Assembly: GCA_964035545.1 (NCBI GenBank)
Contig: OZ037768.1
Coordinates: 15,655,375 to 15,717,374 of the forward strand
Length of the DNA: 62,000 nucleotides
From: Bugula neritina
Taxonomy: Eukaryota > Bryozoa > Gymnolaemata > Cheilostomatida > Bugulidae
Direction: 5' to 3'
Made by a program: the position numbers and the translations under genes. The notes beneath the pieces are model-generated. The model saw only the letters and a program-made list of their open reading frames with translations, ran no database searches and was not told where the DNA came from. Within the stretch, counting starts at the first letter, position 1. Each line of letters begins with the position of its first letter. Shown here one piece after another: positions 39,901 to 54,900 of this stretch.

Positions 39901-42900
39901 GGCTATAAAAAAAAGAATCTACCAAGTATATATGAATGAGTAGCAATGTCCTAAGTTGTAACTGCAGTGTACTAAGATGTGTAACTTACAAAGAATTGCA
40001 GAATATACAAATATATAATTTCAATATAGTCGTCTATATGAAACTCATCACCCAACTTTCTAAACTAGCAGTGGAAAAATTTATTTAAATAATTTGTACA
40101 GCGTTATTACTGTTCTAGGGTATTTTTAATTGAAATATATTGCAGTGATGATTTCACTACCAGAAGATATGGTCATTCAAGTAGTTGCTGCTTCTTTATG
40201 TACAGGTGACAACTTTCAACTCAAGGTGATCAAACGAGTGGCTTCCTAATTCATTCCTAGCTCTGATTGACTTGATAAACTATTTTTATCGATACACTCC
40301 ACCAGGGGCTCAATCAGATTCAATTATTGAAAATTTAGTTCAACAAAATTGTGTGACTGAAAGATAAGGTGCTAAACTGACTCATAGCCACACCCACCCA
40401 GAGACACTACTTTTCCAGACTGATAAATAAGCCAAAAACTACTCATCACTTACAGAAACCTCTGAAATGCTTATAGCTAACCAAAAGGGCAAATGTTATA
40501 GAGAAATGACGATGTGAAAGATTTTTACAAAATTTTCTAATGGGCTTTGACTATATACAGACAGGTGAAGGCGAAGAGAATGATCGATGAAAAGGGGTTC
40601 TAACAGAATCGATAGCCAAATTATATTTATTGTCATCTCAGAACATAACTATATATAAGATAGTCAAAGAGGCAAACCAGCAGTGACTAACTTTCTGTAA
40701 ATGAATGCACAAAATGATAATCCGAACACGTTTCACAAGATTTGGATAGATAGCGGTCAGATGACATTATTTGCATCTGAGTTGAAGTAAAGAAGGGTTG
40801 GAAGTGAGGTGTAATGTTCCATGAACAAGATCAAATGACCATTATCGATAGAGTTGACTATCAACACCATCTCACTACTCAGAAGTCATTGTAAATCTTA
40901 TAGCGAGCAACTCACTGGCATCCATAACAGCATTCTATTCTACACCAATGAATGACACAATAAGCTCAAGGTGATAAATTATTATAGTAGCTCTACATTA
41001 AGCTGCATCAACGCAAACTCAAAAAAAAAGAAATTTTTGGTGAGTTATCAAGATGAAGCACCTCACACCTGCAAAACAAAAGATTTAAATATCTTGAATG
41101 AGATATAGAATAGTTGAATAAGAAAGGATGGAGAGCATTGAATCGCAATTGAAAATGATAGCATCTACGCAATGATCAGCACAATGCCAAGTGTACAGTT
41201 ACAGTGTGAGAGAAACTACCCCCACCAATTATCATTTAATCGATGCAATAAGTCACTCAGCACCAACCTATGTTATATCACACCTACACTGAGCTATAAT
41301 GTGGGGACTTTTACATACAAATTTCAATTGATGGAATGCAAAGTCAAATGACTAAAATGAAATAAACAAATCATTATAATAATTATATTAAAGTTAGACC
41401 AATGTGCAATTGGTATAAAGTTATACCAATTGCACATTGGTCTAACTTTATGTTTTTATGAAAGCTGATTTATTACTATTAATTTTTTACAGCAAGGAAT
41501 TAGGCATTATAAAAAGCTGGTTTAGAATGGACTAAATTTTGATGGAAGTAACTACCAAGACCCTTGGTAATCTAACCATCTGCTGAGTATGGGCTGGGTC
41601 AATATATAAATGAGCAACAAGGTAGTCTAGCTGTCACTTATAGAGCACTGGCTGCAGGGTGTCAAGGTAATAAAGTACCTGCTTGCGTATGGCACCAGTC
41701 ATCTTTAGCTGACACACCAGTTTGACATACTCTTTCTTGTTTTCTTCAGTCACTACTATATTAGTTCCATTGGGCTTTAGCTCTCTAGTTTGAGTTACTC
41801 CAAGCTCCTGAATCTACATTTTAAAGATACCAACTTGTATATTTCTATAAAATTGTTTAGTGCAAAGCATTTTTAGGGCAATGCAGATTTACAAATCATA
41901 CAAAATGCCAGAGTAGAAACTATTTCTCTTGTAACATGTCTGGGGGATTATTATTACATTTGATGAACAGTGGTATCATAATTTATCAGATTACATTGAA
42001 TGCAGCATATAACCAAGAAGCTAGAATATTTTAAGTAAAAAGTTGACAAAATATATGCACTAAATATAACATTAGGCCTAGTAATGAGGCTAATTCTTAA
42101 TAAATAAGATATAAAAATGATATATGTGTGTTCTTAAAGTAGTAAAACCATAAGTAAGCACCACAGGAAACCACAAAACTCCCTAAATAGACCCATTAGT
42201 CAAGAATAAACTGAAAGTTTTCCAACTTATGTCATCAGCTGGTAAATTTCAAAATTTCTGCTTTACCTTTTGTGCCAAAAGCCTTGGCTAGATACTCAGT
42301 GATTTTATCAGACTAGATTGTAGTGGAGTCGAAAAACAATAAAACCACAGATTTAAAAGCAGGGTGAATAGCCTTCAGACATGCAGTAAAATTTGCAGAA
42401 TCAATGAGAAATTAGCAAATAGCTTATATTTACTTTCTGCGACAGTTTTGATACTGCCCCAATTATTATAATATTTATGACAAAACTATCAATATTTTAT
42501 CAACAAAATAATAAACATTTCCAAAATTGATATACAAATTATTAAAGCAAATCAAAAACATACACTACGTAAACAGCATTTACAAACAAATAAAACAAAG
42601 CTAAATGAGCACATGCTAAGAGTAATCAATAGGCAGCAACTGCTGTTATACTGCCAAGCTGTAACTGTGAAGCTAATAATTACTCAAGGCAGACTGGATA
42701 CAAACCACACAATTTTTTTCAAATTTTAATTTTGTTTATTAGCTATACTCCCGTCAGCATATCATAGCTAACCACATTTCAAAATGTGTTTTACTTCTTT
42801 AATAAAAATAGACGGCTAATTTTATGCCACAAATTAACTAATGGGTCGAAAATTAAGTAATTTACTGTTTAGATGTACTACACGGTGTGTCTATAAATTT

Positions 42901-45900
42901 AACCCATTAAACTTTATATTTATAGAAGCAATCCAATATCATTTGAAATAAATGTAAAATATTGTACCTCGGTGCTAAATGTGAGGTCATAACCCAATTG
43001 TTTAATATCATGATTGAGTAGGAACTCTAGGCCTTGATAGAAAGAGTAATCCTCTGCTTCCATGTCAGTGTATCTACAGTCAAATATAATTCAATGTTAA
43101 CAGTAGATATATTTATACAAGCTCAATAGCTCACTATATATAAGGCTACAGGAAGTATTTTAAAAAATCTAATTTTCAACACTGATGGAATAGTCATTCT
43201 TTGTTTACAGACAAGGATGCCAAGAGAAGGTATACTTGTTGATTGTAAAATAGCCACCGTGACCAATCCACAGTCAACTGAAATGCAACATAAAATTGAA
43301 ATAGTGACATGGGCTAAATAATTACTTCCTTTGAACAGAAAGGGTGGCACGTTAAGCAAGTGCTGGCAATGTCTAGATTAGCAACATAAAGAAATGTAAA
43401 CAAGAAGACAGCTAGAGGCAAGGAATTGGTGTAGATAGCACCCTCAATGGAACTTGAGACAACATGCTGCCCACAGTGCCCTGTGGCTGCATTATCCCCA
43501 CACACAGTACATATGTATCTCATTACAATTTCATATTACATAATAATTAAGGAGTATAGCAATGTCAGTCAAGTGCAGCAAGCATAGAAGCACCAGGCAC
43601 CAGCTTAAGACAACATTCTTTGTGGTGATTACTACCTGCTAGAACTAATTTCCATTGTTATTTTTTGACAAAATTGACAAGCAAACTGCATTAATTAAAA
43701 TCTAGGAGTCCTTTAGTCTTGCATACAAGCAGTTATACAGCATGGCATATTGAAGTTATGTGAGAGAGATCAAATGTTGGTGAGCTTGGAGAAATTGAGC
43801 CATATATTTAAGTAGAAGATGTGTGTATTAAATAGCCCACCCTCAGGCTGGAACATGAAAACCAGGCATTTTGCACATTTAGAGTATGCATGCTAACAGA
43901 TAATAAAGGGATTTTATGAAATATGCTAAACTCACAAATGTAATCAAACCATAATACAATCTAAATTAGAAAGTTTTTTTTTAAAAAACTGTTTCGCAAA
44001 AATATAAGTTGCTTACTCAACAATGATAAGATGAAATCAGAGATGAAATGCCTTAGATGGAGAAAGTGAACTATACCTATTGTTTTCAATGAGAACTCAA
44101 AATTGGTCTTGTTTTAAATGCTATATTATATATGTCAACAAACATAAAAAGCTACTGTGGAACCAATGAAGTAGCGACAGACATTCAGTAGCAACAGACC
44201 ACAGCCTCCGAGTGCATATACATTCTTGTCAATTACATCCATAATAGTTGGGCTGAAATATCTATGATTCAGAGATGTGGTGAATTTTCAACACTGCTCG
44301 GAGTCATTAATCATAGCTGGGAGGTAGTTAACCAATTGTAGTCATTTCTTCACATTATAATATATGTTAATCCTATAAGCAGCGAAGAAGTGAAGGCATT
44401 GTGCTAACTGCCATATGCAGCTACTTCACTCAAATATATGCCATGGATTGGGTTTTATTTGTAATATTTTTTTTAATTTTTTAATGCAGTGTTCTTACTG
44501 CTTAAGCGTTCAATTACTTTAATATCCATATATCCTCCATATGTGTTTAGTTATTATGGGTACTTCCTAAAAAATGGTCTTATACAAACATAAGCAATGG
44601 GAAACCATGGAGATGTATGGGTTTAACACCATCAGCCCACTAGGACTACATTTCTGATTGGTGAAAAATTAATTCAAAAACAGTTTTATAAATTTGGCCG
44701 TATCTGATGCACAATACTCTATGAACCAAACCATGTTGCATAAAATATTAGACTTCTATATATATAAATCAATCAATATATGGAAAATATTACAAGAAAA
44801 AAATTCATAATGTATAATTTAGATTATTAACCATTGGCTATATAGTTGAATCACTAGTCCTATTATTGAATGTCTTAATAATATAATTATATGGAACAAA
44901 GAATTTATATATTATCAACATTTCACGTGACTATTGTTTGAAGTTAATAATCTATTATATTCATGCAAAGTACATTTTATAAACTATTGCGTATTTTATA
45001 ACCATAATTTCAACATTAAACATCTTGGGACTCATGCAGTGGCTTTTATGAAAATATTTGAGCAAACAATGAACATATACAGTATTATAAAATGAACTGT
45101 GTTCAGCTGGGGCCATCAGGTTTGAATAAACATCTAAAATATCCAACATTATACTATATTTTGGACTTTGGAGCATGGAAAGCTGCTAGCTAGGTAAGTA
45201 AAGGAGTAAATGTTACCTCACTGGCTGTCCGGTGATGTGCTTGTAGAAGCTTCTGGTGAAGTAGCACTCCAGCAGTTTGTTATCGTAAATAGCTTTTGCT
45301 ATGACTCTGCCAACAAACTTGAAATAGCTAAGATGTTCTGAGTTGTAGTAGGAGAGCTGATTGATGGTGTAGGTAACCCTGTCTTGGGGCGTTAGCATAA
45401 ATAAAGCATAGTTTGGATTGAATATTTCTCTTGACATAATCATATACCATTCTCTGAGCAAGCCTCCAGCATCTTGCCCTTCCTCACCTAAGTACACAGA
45501 AGATGATAGCATTTACATAGCAGGCTATAATCCACTGTGATACAGAAAAGCACAACTATGATAAACTATACTAGTGACAAATTACCCCAGTTATTAACCA
45601 AATTCACCTATATTATATTTTAATATCAAACTTCAATTAGCAGAAAATTAGGTTTGTTTAATTATTGAAAATAAATACTAAATTCTGTGTGCAGAATATA
45701 AGAAGTAAATGTACAGTATGGTTGGTTGGTCTTATTTCACCAGACTGTTCAAATGCAAATAATAATTGTAAATATATTGAAATAGCAGACAAGTTGAAGT
45801 GTTTTAGCAATATGTAATGCTCCTTCATGTTCTCAACTGAAAACAAAATATCTCTTTATTCTAGAAGGAAATTTCTATTTAAAAATGCAAATTTGTTACT

Positions 45901-48900
45901 GGTATCACCTCAAAGGATAAATAAAAAGGTATCATTTTTTGGACAACCTGAAAATTTGTTGAAATGCTATGAAGCAGATGAGAAACAAATAGAAAATAAA
46001 TAAATAAAGGTAATAAAGAATTCTACCTTCAGTACTAGATTGGTGGACCCAAATGAAGCATAATACAAACTGATGCACAACCTGAAGTGGACTCTAATGG
46101 ATATAATATTAAACCCCCCCCCCAATGAAATGTTTAATTTAACATTATATATATATATATATATATATATAGATACATACCGCCACCCGATCAGGAAATG
46201 GCGGAGAAAGGTGAGAAATATAGATACATACACACATGCATATATACACATATGTATAATATATACACATATCCACATCAACACTTTTATAGGGCTTTAG
46301 AGTTTAGACCCTATTGACTATGTGCTAACAACTCCAAAGTTTTGATAAATGGGGATATACATGTTCTTAAATTTCTGACCATCAGTTTGCAACATAGAAT
46401 ACTAGCAATGTTAAATAAATCTATACAAAAATTAGAGTTTAAACTGAAAAGTGCTAATACCTTCAAAAACAATGTAGAGCCTATGTTTCCATTCATCTGC
46501 TGTACGTCTGAAGAGTTCTCTGTATGAATCTTCAAACACATGATCTCTTCTCACATGCACTGCCAGGTCTTCCCTGCGAATCCCTGCAGTCACACAATAT
46601 ATTCACACTACACCACAAAGCATAATGTGACTGCCAACACTTCAACGTGTAGGTAAATCAACACTTTACTACCACAGACAGCCATTTTCACACAGGCTGC
46701 ATCAAACACAGTTTGGATTGTACAGTGAACTAAACAAGAGAAGTATGTGAAGAACTATTATGGAACATAAGAGATAAGTTGCTTCAAAAAAAACTTAGTT
46801 ATTACCTTCATCTAGTTTCTGTAATTCTGCCTTGAAGTATCTGTTTTTGACATCAAAATCCAGCAGCTTCATGTGATCAACAAGAACAGAGAAAGGGCCA
46901 TCACTAAGGGGTGTCTGAGACTGTCTGAGAATCTGATTCAACACGGTCTTATGAGTTTCTAAAATCCAGCAGACAGAGAGCCATGCAGATAAGATAAAGG
47001 TGAACATATCAAGGTCTGCATACAGAACTCATTATTTCAGAATACTGACAGGGTGAACCAGCATTCCAACAACAGTTTAACTTTACATCCCGAAACAATG
47101 TCAACTGATACTGACACATTCCCTGCTGGCCAACAGAAGTGCATATGGTGTAACATGACAGACACAATTACTGTCACCACCCAAACCAATTCACCTTTTA
47201 AAATAGATTGTGTATATACATGTATATGTGTGTGCGTGCACGCATGTGTATGTACAAACATAGGTATACATATACATGCACACTACATATTTATATAGAT
47301 GTACAATTACATACACATACACCTACTTTAAACACTTCAAATTAATTATTTGAAAATCGAATATTAACTAACCATGGAATCATCTTGCTATGCATAATTG
47401 TATGAGGTGAGATAAGTGATGAAAGGAATTCTGTATTAATAAAATAGCAAGCACCATTTAATTCAAAATGCTTTAATTACAAACAGGACTGCAATTGATA
47501 AATTAAAGTCATGTTAACATTTTTTGAATAGAAGGAAATTGCCTGTTTTCTAAGTATGATGGATATTTAAAGTCTATATATGGTTGCAAATTACGGCAAT
47601 TCTGGTCACATAAAAACTACCATCGAAAATTATATGGAACTTATAAAGTGTAAAGCTTCCTACACCAACTTAAAGAACAAAATAACTCAACACCAATGGC
47701 AATGATACCAGGTATACCAGGTAGAGTAGAGCAATAACCAAGGTGTGCATTTCACAGAACACAGAAATGCTGCATATGCCACACTATCTATTGAAATACA
47801 ATACATGTCCCCACCAGTATACCACAATAAAACAGTAACTTTTACCTGCAAATCCCAAAAACTTTTTAGTTTCTGGACTGAGGTTGTCATCAGATCTGGT
47901 GGTGCCGATGGGTCCAGTGGTGCTGGTGGCAGGAGATGGCGGAGGTTCATCCAGGTTCAAATGAGACAGCTGGTCTTCTCTCGCCTGCTGATCACGACGT
48001 GACTTGGCTGTTGAGGCTTCTTTTTGACCTGTCAAAGTTTTTCATTGAATTGCAAGCTTTTGAGAGTTTAAACATTGAATTTTTAAGCCAGCTCAATGAT
48101 TAAGTTGTGTGTTGCAATGAAAATCAGCAATAAATATTATAAGTTTTATAATACCATAGACTTCAAATTAATTCAAGACGTATTTGCACAAAATTCATCA
48201 AAAACAAAATTTTTTGAGCCTACAACCCTCAGTCTGTAGATAAGCATTATAAAGTGTGTCAGGAGTTTTTAAAAATATGTAATAGGGCTGAAATTTTAGG
48301 TGTAAATAACAATTAAACATTTGATTTAATTAAAATAATCACTAAAATTTTTACTCAGCTCTTTTAAAATGCAACTCTGAAGTTAAGTTAGGTACATTTA
48401 CATTCAAGTATTCTTTGAAACTTGACCACCTATGTTTTGAAAATGCTGATTTACTATGATGTCCACATTGCTGGTGAATCAGCTTTTTAATTGCGAAAAG
48501 AAATTAAATTTAAAGCCACTGTACACTAATTTATTCAGAGGTTTTAGGAATATCAATAGTAAGTAATAGCAACCTCCTAAGAAAAAGTTGCACAGCAAAA
48601 AATACACATTCAACCTACACCACCAAGTGAATATGTAAATATAGTAGTTTTTACATGTATGGGTATCATACAGTAGTAAATACATATAAATGTTGCTACA
48701 ACAGCAACATGAAAAGTAGGGCCAACTTACCAGCATGAACTAAAAAGAAAGTCTCCACTGCAGGTTGAAGTATGAGAATGGCATTTTGATCATTATTATT
48801 AGCAAGTTCAGTGAGGCAGAGTCCCAGAGTATCCCAGAGTTTATCTAGTGCCAGCCGGTCACATAGAGGAGGATCTAATAAAATACAGGCAAGTCATTAA

Positions 48901-51900
48901 TATAGTATGTAACCAGCTGATCTGACAAACCTTAGATAGCTGATTTAATGAGTTGGTTGATTTTCACTTCTACAAATCAGAAGCTATACATGAGAAAATT
49001 TTACTGAAACACAAATAGTTTTGCAGCCAATGCAAAAGTGTGAATTAGATAGTAGATAGTATTAGCTTTTGAGGCTGCAGACTCGCCTGATTTAGGAGGA
49101 GAAGTGTCCATTTCCATGGTGGTAGACTGACTAGTTGATGGGATGCTAGCACCATCATCAGCACTGCTGCCAGCTGCTGCCACGCCCGCACCTTCTTGTC
49201 CACCAGCAGATTCTAAGCCTGAAAAATGACCAATGAAACAGAATGAGATAGTGAGCGACTAAAACTGATAAGACCATTAGTCATTTTGTGTTTCTCCAAA
49301 TGGTAACTTGTAAATTTACCACATCCTCACACTTCAGCAATGGCTTCCTATGAAAAGTGCTTTCTATAAATTAAAGTGAACCGGTGAATGCTGATAGACT
49401 ACTTCTACCACTAAACAAATAAATCATTTTTAATTTAGAAAAAGGTTTAGATTTAGCCTGTGGGCATGGGTACAAGATCAATAAGTAAACATCGAACTGC
49501 TACTAACCATGTTACATGCAACTATGATAAATAGCCAAATCTGTCTGATTACTTTCTGATATTTGGATATGCAGGTTTTAAAATGGTGCTAAAGGGATTT
49601 AGTCCACAACCAGGTGGGCAGCAAACAAATGCCCCTTTTATTGCAACTACCTTAGCCAAACCAGAAAACTTTTTTCAGCTGATGAACATTTTTAACAAAT
49701 GAGATGACTAGCATATTGATAAAATAATTTTAATAGGGGTGTTTGGATATTATAGGAATGATTTTTAAAAGTGTTAGAGAAAATAGCAATCTTTACAAAG
49801 ATAGCTTGAGAGATTAGTTTGTAAGAAGGTGATCTGGCAATACTACCTGAAGATTGATTAGAAGCAGCTGCTGCACTTTGAGATGAAGTTGAGGCTGGTG
49901 TCTTTTTATCACTCAGTTGTATAATAACTTTGAGCAATCGGAGAAGGAACTGCTGACTGGATGACTTAGTGGTCAGCAAAGACATGGAAGGAAGTTGAAG
50001 CTCATGTGTTCGGGTTTTAGTCTTGGGAGGCGCAATGGTCACCATCACACCCTCCTGAAACCTGAAGTTAAACAAAGAGTCTCATAACTAAAAATATAAA
50101 AACAAATTTAGTTTACATGTCAAAAGCCACCATTAAGTCCACTGCACCAAAATATCCTACACTTATTTAATAAACAGATTACATTAGCAAGTATATTGAC
50201 CATCAAAATACACAGTAAAGTGAATATCTATAACCACATTGTTAGCTGCTTCCCTCTAATAACTGGTATTCAAGGCATAGAAAATCAGAAAGACAACTTG
50301 TAGTTGACAATGAAGTTATTTTTATTAACATGAAAAAAAACTATCATAGTTTGAATTTCTAGTTTAGCCACAGCAAAATCAGCATACACCATTGGCTTTA
50401 AATTCATTTTCAACCTAAAACCAATTTAACCACATCTCATTCTACTACCCTATTGCAGCCATATTACTACTATGTTACAACTACCCTACCCTTATACAAC
50501 CCATACATGCAGTAACATGATGAATACTTACATGAAGAAATGCTTATTAATTTATAATTTTCACCCAAGCAATCTTGCATCCAAGGGTATAATTTATTAT
50601 ATTAAAACTTAAATAATGCAATCATTAGTGAAGAGGCTAATATAACTATTGTCAGCACCATCAATACTGCTAATGAAGTTTCTGGGGTGTGGAGATGAAT
50701 AAATGGCCATTTAAAGAGGAGATTAGGGCAATTAAGGCCCAGCATTAACTAAAGATTACACTTCACAATCAACTACAATAACTCTTAAAAAAAGTATATC
50801 ATTTAATGGTGAAAGTGAATGATGAAGCCATGTTAGTATTAATTTCCTCATTAAATACATAATTATAGTGTTAGGTTAAGTGACATAATATTAGAGTTAT
50901 CAAAATACTCTCACATGAAAATACTGATTTTAGAGGCACAAGTGAGGCTATGTAGAAGTTGATAATTGAATATGAGCTACTGATTTCTTATACTAAGATT
51001 TACAACTAAGATCCCAGTTGCAGACTAGCAAGGTATTTATACCTAACTTTGAAACAAAAACTACATTAATACAGATTTCTGTGCTGAACAGAGATTACAG
51101 ATGATAACCTCCATGGATAGCATATGATATATTAGTAGCATACTGATTTCAAAGACCCTGGAGGGGGGGGGGGTCGTACCTGCTGGGTATAAGGCCCCTG
51201 GAAGATGAAGCAGATGAAGCAGCTGCTGCCGAGGTGGACGGCTTTTGGTCTGAATCAAGACTATTGAGGCCTGGAGTAGATGGGAAGTCAGAACCAGAGG
51301 GAGGTTCAGCACCACCAGCAAGAGCTTGTTGTCTGTTATATTCAACAACCTGAGGAATACCCAACATTCTTACAGGTAAGTATTCAAAATTATTGCTGCA
51401 TTTGTTACTGGTACTGCAAATAGTAGCATTGGTTTCAACAGTATCACTACAATGACTAAAGGTTGAGTGAAAACCCACAAAAATGGTAGACAATCAACCC
51501 TAATTTCCAAAATTTTTTCTCCCACTGCATTTTTGATGCCAAAAAGGTGAGTGACAGAATATGTCAATTTATAGCTATCAAAAGAGAAAAAATGTATACA
51601 CTGAGCAAGTGGAGGAGTAAAGCACTTTAAACACATAATTGATCAAAGAAGTCGGATGTAAATTTTCCAAAAAAAAGTCAACAATTTAAAACTTATTGTA
51701 GGCAGATAGATTATCTATGGCATTTTCATACAAACTTCTGCAATGTGATGACAGTTGAAGTATTAAACACTGACCTAGTGGCACTTTAGAAATGCAAATT
51801 AACCTGGGAAAATAAAACATGAAACACCACCTGAATCTTCACAAGATTTTTATGCCAATTCAAAAGATTTAGATTAGAAAAAGCACATGTTAAAAATAAG

Positions 51901-54900
51901 CTTAAGCATTTGCACCTGAGATAGTAAAGAAAAGAAGCAATTGATGTCAGTTTAAGGTGATGTTACAGTGGAACAATTTGAACAGTGAAAACTACAGGGC
52001 CTACCCCAAGTTTATCAGTGTATTCACCTCATTTAAAAGAGATTCTATATGTTTGCAGACGGTATGGCCAATCTGCTGAGCACCAGAGAGCAGAAGTTGC
52101 ACTATATTCTGTTTGGTAACCTGGTTAGCATTAGACAATCTGACTAGGAGACGTGTTGAGTCTTCCAAACCCTCCTCTGAGCATGACTTGGACGTTAGCA
52201 CCTGTCACACATTAACCAACTTACTTAGCAATATTATTAAAAAAAAATTTCTTTGTGGATAGGAGTAGTCATCTGTTATCAAAGTAAAACAATGCAGTAA
52301 AATACTAATTTTAAGAAATAATTGGCTATTGCAAAACATAAAGCAGAATAAGGTACATGCACTATTTATTATAACACCAGATATAAGCTTTCTGTTCAGC
52401 AGCACTGCTGCTGCTATATGTGTTACATGAAAGGCTAGATGCTTGGAGAAAACACTATCACCAGCAGATGTTAAGATGATTACTTAGTAACCGATTGAGC
52501 TAACCAGATGTTCAACTGAAGATGAATCAATAAAATACAGTAATATAATGTCTGTCTCCAAGTATACCCCTAAGCTATCCTTGCAGTGAAAAGCCATATA
52601 GCAAGATACTTTGTACAACATAAACACAAGGTAAATAGTACCTCTACAGCTAGTCTGAGCTGATTGGGTAAGAGCACAGTTGACTTGTCTACAATAGCTT
52701 GTGGCTTAATCTTGGAACCTTCTATGGAGTCCCACCAGGTGGATCCAACATATCTGGAAGAGGGGGGTTTACTACCTTCAGGAAAGATAGCTGTACTGAT
52801 ACTGCTCAACAACTTTAATAACCTAAAACGGAACAGATCAAAACTTCAAGAACTGAATATGTAAAATGAATTTTCAATCAACTTGAGAAAAAATACAACA
52901 TTATATCTTGTATTCTATGATCCGACGCATAAATCTACTGGGATGCCATCCACAAGCACAGCTTTTATTGAGTTGGTGAATCAATAAATGAGCTAAATAT
53001 AATAATTTTAGTTGTGTTTAGAAAAAACGAAGTTGAATTTAAAAAAAATAATGAGCTCATATATTGGAACATATTTTAATTAGGAAACTATACAGAAAAA
53101 TACAAACTACGGTAGCAATTTCGTAATTATATGTAATATCAATCAATATAAGCACTGAAAATTACTCAAAAATATATAAACTCAAGAATTACATGTTACA
53201 AATGTTTTCCCAATCTAAGGAAGTGTTGATAGTGCAAATTATTTAAGCACTCATATCTATTAATGGAAGTACATTTCTGGCTCATCACTATACATTGAAA
53301 ATTTATTATTTTAAAACTTCTGAACTGAAATTGTCTACATATCTATTAGACACCAAACTAATTTGTTTCAACATGGGAAATACAAATAGCCATAAAATAG
53401 TAGAAGCCACACCCAAAAAAATCTGCCCATACTAAATATAAAGCAATGACTAATGAAAATATTGATTAATAAAGAATCTATAGGCGCTTGTCAGACATTT
53501 TTAAAGTTCTAGTCTTATTAATTACTCATTTGTAGGCTTTATAATGGCTTTAGATTGTTTCCTATTACAGCAAGTTTTGTTATATTAATATTCTGCCAAA
53601 GCCTATGCAAAAAATTTACTGGAACCTATTAATAAAACATACATCATCAACAGTATTACATAAAACTTTATTTACACAACATTTTCAGTCTGAATTTTCA
53701 AAATCTATTTAGGTTATTACAAACTGTATAGATTATAGTATGTGTTCACTTACTATATATAGCATTTGCCAACAAATCAACTAGCAAGTCTTATATTCTT
53801 TACTATCAAAGTAAGAACTAAAGAGAGTATTGCAACACATGAAACAAAAATTCACTTAAAGAAGATAAATGAGCAGGATACTGCAACAACATTATTCTTA
53901 GCTGCAGCACATGGAATTCTGACAGCCAAGAAATGCTTCCTTTTCCACTGCAACTAAAGAACTAAAACATGACTCAACAGAAGTTGCAAGGATTAGGTAT
54001 TGTGTGCTCTTGCACACAAGAAAGAAGACAACAACCAATCATTTGTCCACACAGAGTATGTATGTCCTACCTATCAGTTAGTGTAGGACTTCTACGTATC
54101 ACAGAACTAGATAGCAGGTTCATCAGTTGACCAAGGGGCGACTCTTCAATGCTAGTTGACGTTGCAGGATCATCAGCTGATGATGGTGGCACAGATGCAG
54201 AGGTAGAGACACTAGTGGACACCCGCTGAACGCCTTTACCTTTACGTGTCAGCCTCATCTGATCTAAGCGGATGAGAACTTCCCAAAATGATTGCACAGA
54301 AGGAGAAGTAGATGACTGATGCTTTGGAGATTTGCTTTTTCCTAGTGGGGAATTCTCTTTGTCTTTATTCTGTTAAACACACATTATAGGGATTATATAT
54401 ACAAGTAAATATCTCGTTGAATAATGAAATTGACACAAACCACCTCACACAGCTAAAAATACCGCCCTTTAAACTCCAATAAAACCCACCAAGTTAGAGT
54501 TTAAATAAATTAGAAATGTTTGACCATAGTGGTAAAAATAACTGCTTCTGCCTTACAACTGACACAGACTTAGCTCCGACCAAGCAATGGCTGTGTAAAA
54601 ACTCATCACCATTGCAGCCCCTTTGAAAGTCAGAGCTGTTTGAGGAGCCATTCGGTTTACCAAACATTAACTTGAAAACTCAAGAAAGGCACAGCAATAG
54701 TCACAGAAGAATACAGAAAATGTCTCAATACTTACGAGCCCAGAATCAGCTGGCAGGACAGCATGAGGAGGCAGGAAATGAGAAGTAAAAACTTTACTCA
54801 AGTATATTAAGGCATCCATGACATGCTGACAGACAAGCTGTGCTGCTTGGGGGTGGATGTTGACGCTGCCACCAAATGATGTGCCAGCAGCTGAGCGCTT

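Noticed and set aside
43314-43523. 69-codon minus-strand frame with Cys pairs in HUWE1 intron w26
   Set aside because: Exons w26 and w27 already join exactly to match HUWE1. Inserting this frame would break the HECT domain.
51350-51368. Longer 5' end for HUWE1 exon w19 (acceptor at 51369)
   Set aside because: That acceptor gives the wrong phase from exon w18. The acceptor at 51350 restores the EYN alignment with human HUWE1.
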